Shown here: piece after piece, positions 47,054 to 55,075 of the stretch
How the letters are laid out: every line of letters starts with the position of its first letter
How positions within the stretch are numbered: the first letter of the stretch is position 1
From: Microbacterium rhizosphaerae
GTDB lineage: Bacteria; Actinomycetota; Actinomycetes; Actinomycetales; Microbacteriaceae
Direction of reading: 5' to 3'
Assembly (NCBI RefSeq): GCF_034120055.1
Contig: NZ_CP139368.1
Span: forward strand, 2,356,001-2,420,000
Length of the DNA stretch: 64,000 nucleotides
Translations under genes and position numbers: made by a program
The notes under the pieces: generated by a model
Told to the model about the DNA's origin: nothing
Database searches by the model: none
The model's input: the letters and a program-made list of their open reading frames with translations, nothing else

Positions 47054-47614
47054 ATGGCGATTCCCCTGCGCTCGGATGCCGAACTGGCCGCGCTCGCGGG
47101 CGGCGGCAGCGAGCTGGCGTTCCGTGAGATCTACCGCGCCTACGCACGGCCGGTGTACTGGCTGGCGCACGGCATCGTGGGGAACGCGCCGGATGCCGAG
47201 GACGTGCTGCAGGAGACGTTCCTCGTCGCGTGGCGCAAGCTGCCGCAGCTGACGCTCGCGGGCGACTCGCTGCTGCCGTGGCTCGCGACGATCTGCCGGT
47301 TCCAGGCGTCGAACCGCGCACGCATGCTGCAGCGCGACCGCCACCGGACGGCATCCGATCCCGAGGAAGCCGACCGCGTCGCCGCGCCCGTCGACGTCGC
47401 GCAGCAAGTGGTGGATGGACAGCTCGTCGAGCTCATCCTCGCCCAGGTCGCAGAACTGGGTCCGCTCGACCGCGAGATCTTCCGGCTGTGCGCTGCGGAG
47501 GGCTACGCCTATCAGGCGGCCGCCGAGGCGCTCGGGGTGTCGCACGGCGTCGTCCGCAATCGTCTCTCGCGCATCCGCACCCGGCTGCGCACGACAGCGC
47601 GAGAGGAAGCATGA
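47054..47614 (+). CDS. ECF-type RNA polymerase sigma factor
   Basis: 186 residues with sigma-70 region 2 (about 20-90; ELAFREIYRAYARPVYWLA, NAPDAEDVLQETFLVAW) and region 4 (about 125-180; LGPLDREIFRLCAAEG, then the helix-turn-helix AAEALGVSHGVVRNRLSRIR). GGAGG precedes the ATG. The stop overlaps the next gene (ATGA). The partner is an uncommon DUF4349 membrane protein instead of a classical zinc anti-sigma factor, so the signal is probably at the envelope. Confidence 0.92.
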   Translation: MAIPLRSDAELAALAGGGSELAFREIYRAYARPVYWLAHGIVGNAPDAEDVLQETFLVAWRKLPQLTLAGDSLLPWLATICRFQASNRARMLQRDRHRTASDPEEADRVAAPVDVAQQVVDGQLVELILAQVAELGPLDREIFRLCAAEGYAYQAAAEALGVSHGVVRNRLSRIRTRLRTTAREEA

Positions 47615-48750
47615 TGACCGGAATGGATGCCGCGTCCCCGCGGCTGCCCGAGATCGACGACGCGCGCCTGGACGTCGTCGAAGCGGGACTGTTCGCCGGC
47701 ATCGCCCGCGAACGCGAGGCACGCGGTCGCCGCAGGCGGAGGATCTGGATCGGCGCGGGAGCGGTGGCCGCCGTGGTCGTGGTCGCCCTGGTCATCGTGC
47801 CCGCGGCCGGGCTGCTGGGCGTCGGGGGCGCGACGAGCGGGTCCGGCGGCATCGCCGTCGCCCCCGTGCCGCCGCAGGGCGTGTCCGGCACCGGCGCCAA
47901 CGACTCGGAGAAGTCGGTCGGATCCGGCTCCGCCGGCTCCGGTGCTGCGAATTCCACGGCCGGCGGCTCGGGCGCGTCGAGCGGCTCGGGCACCAGCGCC
48001 TCCCCGCGTGATGTCGTGACGACGGCGTCGGCGACCGTGCAGGTGGCGGACGTGCGCACAGCGGCATCACGGATCGGCGCGAACGCCAAGAGCCATGGCG
48101 GCTACGTGCAGAGCATGAACGTCGGCCAGACGGGAGCGGCGCCGCTTCCGCAGACCGGTCAGGGCGTGTCCCAGCCGATCGAGCCGTCCCCGCCGGTGTC
48201 CGGCGCCTGGATCACGGTGCGGGTTCCCGCCGATCGCCTCGACGACGTCGTGACGTCGCTCTCCGACGTCGGCACGGTCGAGGCATCCACCGTCGATCGT
48301 CAGGACGTCACGGACCAGGCCACCGTGCTGCGTTCCCAGGTGGCGGCCTCGCAGGCATCCGTCGACCGGCTCACGGAGCTCATGGGCAAGGCCGGATCGG
48401 TCGCAGACCTCCTGGCGGCCGAGTCCGCCCTCACCGACCGGCAGGCGGCGCTCGCGTCCGAGCAGCAGCAGCTGAAGGCGCTCGACGACCAGGTGGCCAT
48501 GTCGACCCTCACCGTCACTCTCCTCCCGCACGAAGCGGCCAAGCCGGCGAGCGCCGCAGGCTTCGGCTCGGGGCTCGTCGCCGGCTGGAACAGCCTCGTC
48601 GCGGCACTGAACGGGATCGTGGTCGCGATCGGGTTCCTGCTGCCCTGGCTCGTCGTGGCGGCGATCGTCGCACTCGTCGTATGGGGCATCGTGGCGCTGG
48701 TGCGCAGGAGACGGCGCCCGTTGCCCCAGCCCATGCCGCCCGCGGAATAG
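47611..48750 (+). CDS. DUF4349 membrane protein, candidate anti-sigma factor
   Basis: 379 residues. A cytoplasmic N-terminus of about 45 residues ends in a basic patch, followed by a membrane helix (about 46-70), a long Gly/Ser-rich linker (about 70-140), a DUF4349 extracytoplasmic domain with a coiled-coil-like middle (VTDQATVLRSQVAAS; ASEQQQLKALDDQ), then C-terminal membrane helices and a basic/Pro tail. Translational coupling to the ECF gene and the short cytoplasmic segment suggest it holds or senses for that sigma factor. DUF4349 itself has no proven function. Confidence 0.82.
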   Translation: MMTGMDAASPRLPEIDDARLDVVEAGLFAGIAREREARGRRRRRIWIGAGAVAAVVVVALVIVPAAGLLGVGGATSGSGGIAVAPVPPQGVSGTGANDSEKSVGSGSAGSGAANSTAGGSGASSGSGTSASPRDVVTTASATVQVADVRTAASRIGANAKSHGGYVQSMNVGQTGAAPLPQTGQGVSQPIEPSPPVSGAWITVRVPADRLDDVVTSLSDVGTVEASTVDRQDVTDQATVLRSQVAASQASVDRLTELMGKAGSVADLLAAESALTDRQAALASEQQQLKALDDQVAMSTLTVTLLPHEAAKPASAAGFGSGLVAGWNSLVAALNGIVVAIGFLLPWLVVAAIVALVVWGIVALVRRRRRPLPQPMPPAE

Positions 48751-48790
48751 GCCGGCCGGTCGGCGCCGGCATGGCGCAGCGCGCATGCCG

Positions 48791-48823
48791 AAAAGCCCTC
48801 CGGATCATGAGATTCGGAGGGCT
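48791..48823 (-). terminator. Terminator downstream of tRNA-Glu
   Basis: AGCCCTCCG (48794-48802) pairs with CGGAGGGCT (48815-48823), a 9-bp stem with a 12-nt loop. On the minus strand it is followed by TTTT, 9 nt beyond the tRNA CCA end. Confidence 0.8.
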
Positions 48824-48831
48824 CTTCGTGT

Positions 48832-48907
48832 TGGTGACCCCAGCGGGATTCGAACCCGCGTTACCGCCGTGAGAGGGCGGCGTACTAGGCCGCTATACGA
48901 TGGGGCC
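48832..48907 (-). tRNA. tRNA-Glu (anticodon CTC), CCA encoded
   Basis: The minus strand folds as a full cloverleaf. The 7-bp acceptor stem GGCCCCA/TGGGGTC has one G-U pair. The anticodon arm CCGCC-CTCTCAC-GGCGG gives anticodon CTC. The T arm contains GGTTCGAATCC. Discriminator A is followed by an encoded CCA. It decodes GAG, the major Glu codon of this genome. Confidence 0.96.
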
Positions 48908-49015
48908 GCGTTCGCAACCGTTCAATTATGGCATGGGCTCGGACAGGGACAAAATCGAGCCGCTCGGGCATCCCTCGCCCTTGCCGACTGCCGGACGGCG
49001 CGGTTGACTCGAGGT

Positions 49016-49654
49016 ATGCGAGTCACCAAGCACGAGCACGCAGCGCTGCTCGTCGAGGACGCCGGCAAGGCCCTCATCGTCGATCCCGGATCCTTCACGA
49101 ACCCCTTCACGGAGCTGCACAACGTGATCGGCATCGTGATCACGCACGAGCACGCCGACCATTGGACGCCCGAGCACCTCGAGCGCATCCTCAAGCAGAC
49201 CGGACCCATCCCGATCCTCGGACCGGCCGGCGTCGTGACGGCCGCAGCCGACTTCGATGTCACCGAGGTGAGCCCCGGCGACACGGTGACGATCGACCCG
49301 TTCACGCTCCGGTTCTTCGGCGGCAGGCACGCCGTCATCCACGAGAGCATCCCCGTGGTCGACAACGTGGGAGTGCTCTTCAACGACGTCTTCTACTACC
49401 CCGGGGACTCGTACGCCGTGCCCGAGGGCGTCGACGTGAAGCTTCTCGCCGCGCCGGTGGGCGCCCCCTGGCTGAAGATCGGCGAGGCGATGGACTTCGT
49501 CCTCGCGGTGAAGCCGCGTCGCGTGTTCGGCACCCACGACATGACCCTGTCGGTGGCCGGTCGCGACATGGGGCGCGCCCGACTGGGCTGGGCGGCGGAA
49601 CAGGACGGCGGAGAGCTCGTGGCACTCGATCCCGGCGACTCCGCGGATGTCTGA
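49016..49654 (+). CDS. Metallo-beta-lactamase-fold hydrolase (UlaG/RomA-like)
   Basis: 212 residues beginning MRVTKHEHAALLVEDAGKAL. The metal motif THEHADHW supplies H44, H46, D48 and H49. Later HAVIHE, YPGDSY and GTHDM supply further ligand candidates. No signal peptide is visible. UlaG/RomA-like proteins act on varied phosphodiester, lactone or N-acyl substrates, so the substrate is open. It lies head-to-head with the tRNA-Glu gene. Confidence 0.88.
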   Translation: MRVTKHEHAALLVEDAGKALIVDPGSFTNPFTELHNVIGIVITHEHADHWTPEHLERILKQTGPIPILGPAGVVTAAADFDVTEVSPGDTVTIDPFTLRFFGGRHAVIHESIPVVDNVGVLFNDVFYYPGDSYAVPEGVDVKLLAAPVGAPWLKIGEAMDFVLAVKPRRVFGTHDMTLSVAGRDMGRARLGWAAEQDGGELVALDPGDSADV

Positions 49655-49686
49655 ACGGCCGCTCTCGAACCTCGCGAACCCCTGAC

Positions 49687-50598
49687 GTGGCGGAGCGACC
49701 GCCTGCGGAGGTCCGGATCGACGAGTCCGTCGTGCGCGGGCTCGTCGCGACACTGGGCGACGCGGTCCCGGATGCGCGCGGCCTCGCGCTCGCGCATGTC
49801 GCCGAGGGCTGGGACTGCAGCGTCTGGCGGCTCGGCGACGACCTGGCGCTGCGGGTTCCTCGCCGCCGGGCGGTGGCCGACCTGCTGGTCGGAGAGTCTC
49901 GCGCGCTTGCGGAGGTGGCGCCGTACGTCGAGGCGACCGGGGTCCATGTGGCCGCCGCAGTCGTCGTCGGGCAGCCGTCGGAGGACTTCCCGTGGCCGTG
50001 GACCCTCGTGCGCTTCCACCCGGGAACATCCGGTCTAAACGTGCCGCGCGAACGACGCGCCCCCTGGGCTGCGCCGCTGGCAGCGGCACTCGCAGCGCTT
50101 CACCGTCCCGCAGCCGACGAGCATCCGCGCAATCCGTTCCGCGGGGTTCCGCTCGCCGACCGGGCGGCAGCGGTCGGGGAACGACTCGATCGGGTCGCCG
50201 ATGCGCTCACCCCCGAGGAGCACCGCGCCCTCGTCGAAGCGTGGCGCGACGGGCTCGGCGCCGCACCGTGGGCAGGACGACCCCTCTGGATCCACGGGGA
50301 CCTGCATCCGGGCAACGTGATCGCCCGCGGCGCGGAGCTCGTCGCGATCATCGACTTCGTGGACATCACGGGCGGCGACCCCGCTTACGACCTCGCGGCC
50401 GGGTGGCTCGTGTTCGACGAGGCCGGGCGGCGTGACTTCGTGGATGCCTCGCCCCACGTGGATTCCCACACCTGGGCGCGTGCGCGCGGCTGGGCGGCCG
50501 CGATGGCCGCGATGCTGCTCCTCGCCGGCGACGACGATCCGTCCTACGCGCGGCTCGCGCGCGAAACGGTCACAGGCTTGGCGCAGTCGTCGGCATGA
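49687..50598 (+). CDS. Aminoglycoside phosphotransferase (APH)-fold kinase
   Basis: 303 residues (GTG start, no clear ribosome site). The kinase catalytic loop is WIHGDLHPGNV (near residue 203), and the DFG-equivalent is AIIDFVDITGGDPAYDLA. The N-terminal lobe has GWDCSVWRLGDDLALRVPRR, supplying the ATP-binding Lys/Arg. APH-like enzymes phosphorylate aminoglycosides, macrolides, sugars or amines; nothing here points to one of them, so antibiotic resistance should not be assumed. The end overlaps the convergent gene by 29 bp. Confidence 0.87.
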   Translation: MAERPPAEVRIDESVVRGLVATLGDAVPDARGLALAHVAEGWDCSVWRLGDDLALRVPRRRAVADLLVGESRALAEVAPYVEATGVHVAAAVVVGQPSEDFPWPWTLVRFHPGTSGLNVPRERRAPWAAPLAAALAALHRPAADEHPRNPFRGVPLADRAAAVGERLDRVADALTPEEHRALVEAWRDGLGAAPWAGRPLWIHGDLHPGNVIARGAELVAIIDFVDITGGDPAYDLAAGWLVFDEAGRRDFVDASPHVDSHTWARARGWAAAMAAMLLLAGDDDPSYARLARETVTGLAQSSA

Positions 50599-51322
50599 TC
50601 GCCGTCCAGACCTCCACGGCGTCACCGGACTGGACGAAGCGCACGATCGAGCCGGCCGGCAGATCGAGGCCCGTGTACGTCTTCGTCCAGCCGGGGAAGA
50701 TGAACAGGTCGACGCTCGCGGGGAGGGGACGCGGCGAGCAGCTCGTGCCGACCGCATCCTCCGTTCCGATCATGAGCACCATGCACTCCGAGCCGTCGCG
50801 GGCGGTCCCGGTGAACACATGGACGTGTCCGTACGCCTCGTGGCCGCGGAATGAGCCGGTGATGCCGTACATCTCCTTCAGCCACAGATCGGTGCCTTGC
50901 ACGACAGGGGTGTAGTGCGAGTCGTCGGCGGCCAGGATGCGATCGGGGTGCGGCTGTGCGGCCGCCCAGCCGATCGCGCCGCCGACCGCGGCGATCACGA
51001 CGCCCGCCGCGAGGATCGACGCGATGCGCCCAGGGCGCCTCGCAGTGAATCGGGCGGCGCCGTCCCGCAGGCGGGCGGAGAGCCGGGCGGGCTGCGGCTG
51101 CTCGAGGGCGTCGGGCTCGTCGCGCGGGGTGCCGCCGATCCGTTCCTCGGCGGCGGCAGGCATCGACACCGCAGCGAGGGGCGGCAGGACGATCTCCTCC
51201 AACTCGCGCAGGCGCTCCAGCGCCGCCGGATCGTCGAAGATGTCGGCATCCGGCCCGAACGCGCGTCGCCGCAGTACGGCGAGTTCGGCGCGTCCCTCAT
51301 CATTGAGAACGGCACCGTTCAC
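50570..51322 (-). CDS. Single-pass membrane protein of unknown function
   Basis: 250 residues from the GTG at 51322. A cytoplasmic part of about 95 residues starts VNGAVLNDEGRAELAVLRRR and includes an acidic Pro-rich stretch. One membrane helix (about 100-122, IASILAAGVVIAAVGGAIGW) leads to an external C-terminal domain with two Cys (GSECMVLM, GTSCSPRP) and several Trp. No family is recognised. The organisation resembles anti-sigma or sensor-like proteins but no DNA-binding or kinase motif is present. It is divergent from the GT39 gene across 84 bp. Confidence 0.75.
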   Translation of the reverse strand: MNGAVLNDEGRAELAVLRRRAFGPDADIFDDPAALERLRELEEIVLPPLAAVSMPAAAEERIGGTPRDEPDALEQPQPARLSARLRDGAARFTARRPGRIASILAAGVVIAAVGGAIGWAAAQPHPDRILAADDSHYTPVVQGTDLWLKEMYGITGSFRGHEAYGHVHVFTGTARDGSECMVLMIGTEDAVGTSCSPRPLPASVDLFIFPGWTKTYTGLDLPAGSIVRFVQSGDAVEVWTAIMPTTAPSL

Positions 51323-51406
51323 ATGTCCAGTATCCGCTTTTCTGCACACAGGAACCGCACAAACAGCGCAAAGGACGGGCCTCAACCGCTCCCCTACGTT
51401 CGCATC

Positions 51407-53407
51407 ATGACCATCACCGTTCCCGTCGCCCCCTCCGTGCCGGGCCCGCCGCTCGCCGAACCGACGACCGCGTCCGCGGCTCGGCCGGCGCGATCGGGCC
51501 GATGGCTGTGGACGGGCGGCCTCATCGCCCTCACACTCCTCGCCGCCGGCCTCACCGTGTGGGGGATCGGCAGCGGCTCCCGCTCCGAGTACTACGCATC
51601 CATCGCCCTGTCGATGAGCAAGAGCTGGTCGAACTTCTTCTTCGGCTCGTTCGACCCGGCCGGCACCGTCACCCTCGACAAGATTCCGGGCTCGTACTGG
51701 CTCCCCGCGCTGTTCGTGAAGGTCTTCGGCTTCTCGACCTGGTCGATCATCCTGCCGAACGCGCTCGCCGCGATCGGCGCCGCCGTTCTGACGGCCTTCG
51801 CGGGCAAGCGGCTCGCCGGACCCACCGCGGGACTGCTGGCGGGCGCCGCCGTGGCGACGACCCCGATCCTCGTGGCGGTCTCGCGGTCGAACCAGCCCGA
51901 GACGTTCTTCGTCCTCGGTCTCGCGCTCACCGCGTGGGCGGCGGTCAAGGCGCTGACGAGGTCCAGCTTCGGATGGCTGATCGTGGCGGGGCTGTTCATC
52001 GCCCTCTCGTTCCAGACCTACATGCTCGAGGCGTGGGCGGTGTGGCCGGCGCTCGCTGCCGCGTACCTCTGCACCCGGCAGCCGTGGGTGCGCAAGATCT
52101 GGCACACGCTCGCAGCGGGCGTCGTCAGCCTCGCGGCGTCGCTGTCCTGGATCGCCGTGGTGTCGCTGGTGCCCGCATCCTCCCGCCCCTACATCGGCTC
52201 GACCCTGCACAACAGTGCGTGGGAGATGGTGTTCGGCTACAACGGCCTGGGCCGTTTCGGCGACAGCACGGCGGATTCCACGGCGTACCGCTCGTTCACT
52301 CCCCCGTTCTCGGGCGACCCGGGCGCGTTCCGCCTGTTCAACGAGCAGCTCGCCGGCCAGATCGCCTGGCTGCTGCCGGCCGCGGCCCTCGGCATCGTGA
52401 TCCTCGCGGTGCTGCGCTACCGCCCGGCGGTCACGGTCTTCCTCGGCGTCTGGTTCGCGACGTTCGCGGCGATGTTCTCGGTCGTCGCCGGAATGCACCA
52501 GTTCTACACGGCGGCCCTCTCGGTGCCGGTGGCCCTGTCGGTGGGCGTGGCGTTCGCCGTGGCGCGCCGGCGAGGCGTGCGCTGGGCGCAGATCTCGCTG
52601 ATCGGGGTCGCAGCGGCCACCGCATTAAGCATCTCGTTCATCTACGGCGGCTACTCCATCGCCTTCGCCGTGGCCCAGCTCGTCACGGCCGTCATCGCTG
52701 TCGCGCTCATCGTCTGGGGGCGCGGGCGCATCGTCCGCGGTGCCACGTCTCTCGTGGCCGGAATCGCCATGCTCCTCACGCCCCTCGCCTGGTCGGTCGT
52801 CACGATCTCGCACCCGAGCTCGATCAACCCGGTCGCGGGCGGCGTCGCGGACATGGGCGGCGGCGGCGGCCAAGGGGGTCCCGGTGGCTTCGCCGGCGGT
52901 CAGGGCGGGCCCGGCGGCTTCACCGGCCCGCGGGGCGGCCAGGCGGGCCCGGGCGGTGCGCAGGGCGGGACTCCCCCGCAAGCGGGCTCCGGTCGGGGCG
53001 GCTTCACGGGCGGACAGACAGGCCCCGGCGGCGGTGCGGGCGGTGACACGGCGTCGTCGAGCCTGCTCTCCTACCTCGAGCAGAATCGCGGCACCGCGAA
53101 GTACCTCGTGGCGGTGTTCGGTGCGCAGAGCGCGGCGAGCCTCATCACGGCCACCGACGGCGAGTCGGTACTGCCCATCGGCGGATTCAACGGCACCGAC
53201 CCCGCGCCGACCTTCGCCGCCTTCACCGAGATGGTCGCAAGCGGCGAGCTGAAGTACGTGATGGTGTCCGGCCAGGGCGGCTTCGGCGGCGGATTCGGAG
53301 GCGGCTCCCAGTCGGGCGAGGCCGCGCAGATCCGCTCGTGGGTCGAGCAGAACTGCACGCAGGTGACGGATGCGGGCACCTCCGGCCTCTACGCGTGCAC
53401 CCCGTAG
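51407..53407 (+). CDS. GT39-type membrane glycosyltransferase with glycine-rich linker
   Basis: 666 residues. About ten hydrophobic segments span residues 30-475. The conserved periplasmic loop has SGSRSEYYASIALSMSKSW with acidic residues nearby (FGSFDPAGTVTLDKIPG), typical of ArnT/PMT-like (YkcB) transferases that use polyprenyl-phosphate sugars; SNQPETFFVLGLALTAW lies near residue 161. A collagen-like Gly/Gln/Pro-rich region (about 483-547) then links to an external C-terminal domain (SSLLSYLEQNRGTAKYLVAV...NCTQVTDA in pieces). Probable role: adding sugar to an envelope glycan or protein; the acceptor is unknown. Confidence 0.9.
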   Translation: MTITVPVAPSVPGPPLAEPTTASAARPARSGRWLWTGGLIALTLLAAGLTVWGIGSGSRSEYYASIALSMSKSWSNFFFGSFDPAGTVTLDKIPGSYWLPALFVKVFGFSTWSIILPNALAAIGAAVLTAFAGKRLAGPTAGLLAGAAVATTPILVAVSRSNQPETFFVLGLALTAWAAVKALTRSSFGWLIVAGLFIALSFQTYMLEAWAVWPALAAAYLCTRQPWVRKIWHTLAAGVVSLAASLSWIAVVSLVPASSRPYIGSTLHNSAWEMVFGYNGLGRFGDSTADSTAYRSFTPPFSGDPGAFRLFNEQLAGQIAWLLPAAALGIVILAVLRYRPAVTVFLGVWFATFAAMFSVVAGMHQFYTAALSVPVALSVGVAFAVARRRGVRWAQISLIGVAAATALSISFIYGGYSIAFAVAQLVTAVIAVALIVWGRGRIVRGATSLVAGIAMLLTPLAWSVVTISHPSSINPVAGGVADMGGGGGQGGPGGFAGGQGGPGGFTGPRGGQAGPGGAQGGTPPQAGSGRGGFTGGQTGPGGGAGGDTASSSLLSYLEQNRGTAKYLVAVFGAQSAASLITATDGESVLPIGGFNGTDPAPTFAAFTEMVASGELKYVMVSGQGGFGGGFGGGSQSGEAAQIRSWVEQNCTQVTDAGTSGLYACTP

Positions 53408-53418
53408 CATCCGCGCAG

Positions 53419-53456
53419 ACGGCGGGGCCGGTCGCACACGCGACCGGCCCCGCCGT
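53419..53456. terminator. Bidirectional terminator between the GT39 and csbD genes
   Basis: A perfect 17-bp stem, core GGCGGGGCCGGTCGC (53421-53435) with 53440-53454, closed by an ACAC loop and extended by two A/C-T/G pairs. It starts 12 nt after the GT39 stop and precedes the convergent csbD end. GTTCGTT follows; no long U-run. Confidence 0.8.
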
Positions 53457-53469
53457 TCGTTCAGACCGC

Positions 53470-53649
53470 TCAGCGGTCGTCGGTGAGGTCGTCCTTGACG
53501 TCCTCGACACCGTTCTTCATGTCGGCCGACGCCTGGTCGACCTTGCCCTTGACTCGCGTGGAGTCATCGCCCGTGACCTTGCCCCAGGCCTCCTCGGCCT
53601 GACCCTTCAGGTGCTGAGCATCGTTCTCGATACGGTCGCCTTCACCCAT
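53470..53649 (-). CDS. CsbD family stress-response protein
   Basis: 59 residues, highly charged, with the family core DAQHLKGQAEEAWGKVTGDD and KGKVDQ. CsbD proteins are small and abundant under general stress (sigma-B regulon in Bacillus), with no known biochemical activity. AAGGAG precedes the ATG at good spacing. The 173 bp upstream to the BrkB gene hold no element I can place. Confidence 0.9.
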   Translation of the reverse strand: MGEGDRIENDAQHLKGQAEEAWGKVTGDDSTRVKGKVDQASADMKNGVEDVKDDLTDDR

Positions 53650-53822
53650 TGGAACGCTCCTTCCCGCGGTGGGTCTCACCGCCCTCACGCTGTGCGCATC
53701 CTGGTCGGCGCGCAGCATCCAGTGAACCCGGCGTCCCCGGACAGGTCACGGGGATTGCCACCGGAGCACGCGGCGGGTACCCTCTGGCGCCTGGCGCCGA
53801 GACCGCCGCGCGGTCCCGAGGC

Positions 53823-54911
53823 TCAGCGCTCGCGCTCCTGCTGCTCCGCCTTCTGCGCGTCCTCGACCGCGAACCGGGCCTCCTCGAGGAGGAACTGCGC
53901 ACGCCGCACGCGACGCTGAGCCAAGGTCGCCGCGGGCTCCAGGTGCGGGCCGCGACTCTCCGCCTCCTCGGTGGCGGTGATGATGTAGCTGCTGGACAGG
54001 AGGATCACCTGCGCCGACAGGTTGAACCAGAGCAGCAGCGCGACGAGCGATGCGAACGAGGCGAGGAGCGGGTTCGAGGATGCACCGCGCACGAACAGAC
54101 CCGACAAGACCTGCAGGACGGTCAGCCCGATTCCTCCCAGAGCCGCGCCGACCCAGAGGTCGCGCGCCCGCGACCTGACTCCGGAGAGCAGGCGGAACAC
54201 GAGCGCGATCGCCACCGTGTCGATGACGAACACGATGACCACGCCGAACGTCTGCGTGCCGACGACGGCCGGCCAGTCGTTCGGCGAGACGCCGAACCAT
54301 CCGAGGACGGCTGCGATGCCCGCGGAGCCGAGGAAGGTCGCGGCGGCGGCGGCGAGGAGGAGCACGCCGAAGGCGAGGCCGACCAGCACGTTCCGGAGGA
54401 TGACAGAGAGCCAGAGCGTATCGTCGACGAACTCGTCGGCGAGCACGCGCAGCGCCGTGCGCAGGCTCGTGATCGCACCGATCGCCGCACCGATCAGAGC
54501 GATGAGCGACACGATCCCCACCACGGTGAATCCGGCGGGCGCCTGGATCTTGTTGACGTCGACCACGTTGGCGATGCCCGGGATCACCGCCTCGAGAGCC
54601 TTCGTCAGAGCGTGCATGGCACTCGGGTTGTTCCCGAGCCAGATCGCGGCGAGCGAGAAGCCGAGGAGCACGCCGGCGAAGACGCTGAACAGCGCCCGGT
54701 ACGTGACGCTGTCGGCGAGCATCGGACCGCGGTGCTCGGTGTAGAGCAGGACGGCCCGCACGACCCGGAATCGGAGGGCCCACGCCACCGCCGTGCGCTG
54801 CAGGGCCACGAACCCGCCCGGCCTCTTCTTCGCCCGGGCATCCCCCGCGCGACTCTGCTCGTCCACGTGCTTGCCGTCCACCACATGCTCGCTGTCCACC
54901 ACGGGTGCCAC
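53823..54911 (-). CDS. YihY/BrkB family membrane protein
   Basis: 362 residues (GTG start). A cytoplasmic N-terminus of about 60 residues is followed by six hydrophobic segments (SVTYRALFSVFAGVLLGFSL; VVGIVSLIALIGAAIGAI; ILRNVLVGLAFGVLLLAA and others). LLLWFNLSAQVILLSSSYI is the family end motif. A Glu/Arg/Gln-rich helix forms the tail. Once called ribonuclease BN in error, the family has unknown transport or envelope function. The 164 bp between this gene and the next (54912-55075) show nothing recognisable. Confidence 0.92.
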   Translation of the reverse strand: MAPVVDSEHVVDGKHVDEQSRAGDARAKKRPGGFVALQRTAVAWALRFRVVRAVLLYTEHRGPMLADSVTYRALFSVFAGVLLGFSLAAIWLGNNPSAMHALTKALEAVIPGIANVVDVNKIQAPAGFTVVGIVSLIALIGAAIGAITSLRTALRVLADEFVDDTLWLSVILRNVLVGLAFGVLLLAAAAATFLGSAGIAAVLGWFGVSPNDWPAVVGTQTFGVVIVFVIDTVAIALVFRLLSGVRSRARDLWVGAALGGIGLTVLQVLSGLFVRGASSNPLLASFASLVALLLWFNLSAQVILLSSSYIITATEEAESRGPHLEPAATLAQRRVRRAQFLLEEARFAVEDAQKAEQQERER

Positions 54912-55075
54912 GATAATCGCGCAGCTCTCCGGTGCAGTGGGGCTCGACAGCCCGCGCCCGGGCGGCTATTGAGAGCGTTCGGGAGCGCGCATGCCTGCAC
55001 GTGGAGGATGTCACCACCCGCGCGATCATCCACCGCGGCGCCATGGGGACGAGCCGCCCGCTCGTCTCGTGCGTC

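Noticed and set aside
49687..50598. Aminoglycoside resistance gene
   Set aside because: The APH fold is clear, but it is shared by many non-resistance kinases and no mobile or resistance context exists.
52855..53047. Tandem DNA repeat or CRISPR-like array
   Set aside because: The repetition is the codon pattern of a Gly-rich protein linker in a good open reading frame, with irregular units and no spacers.
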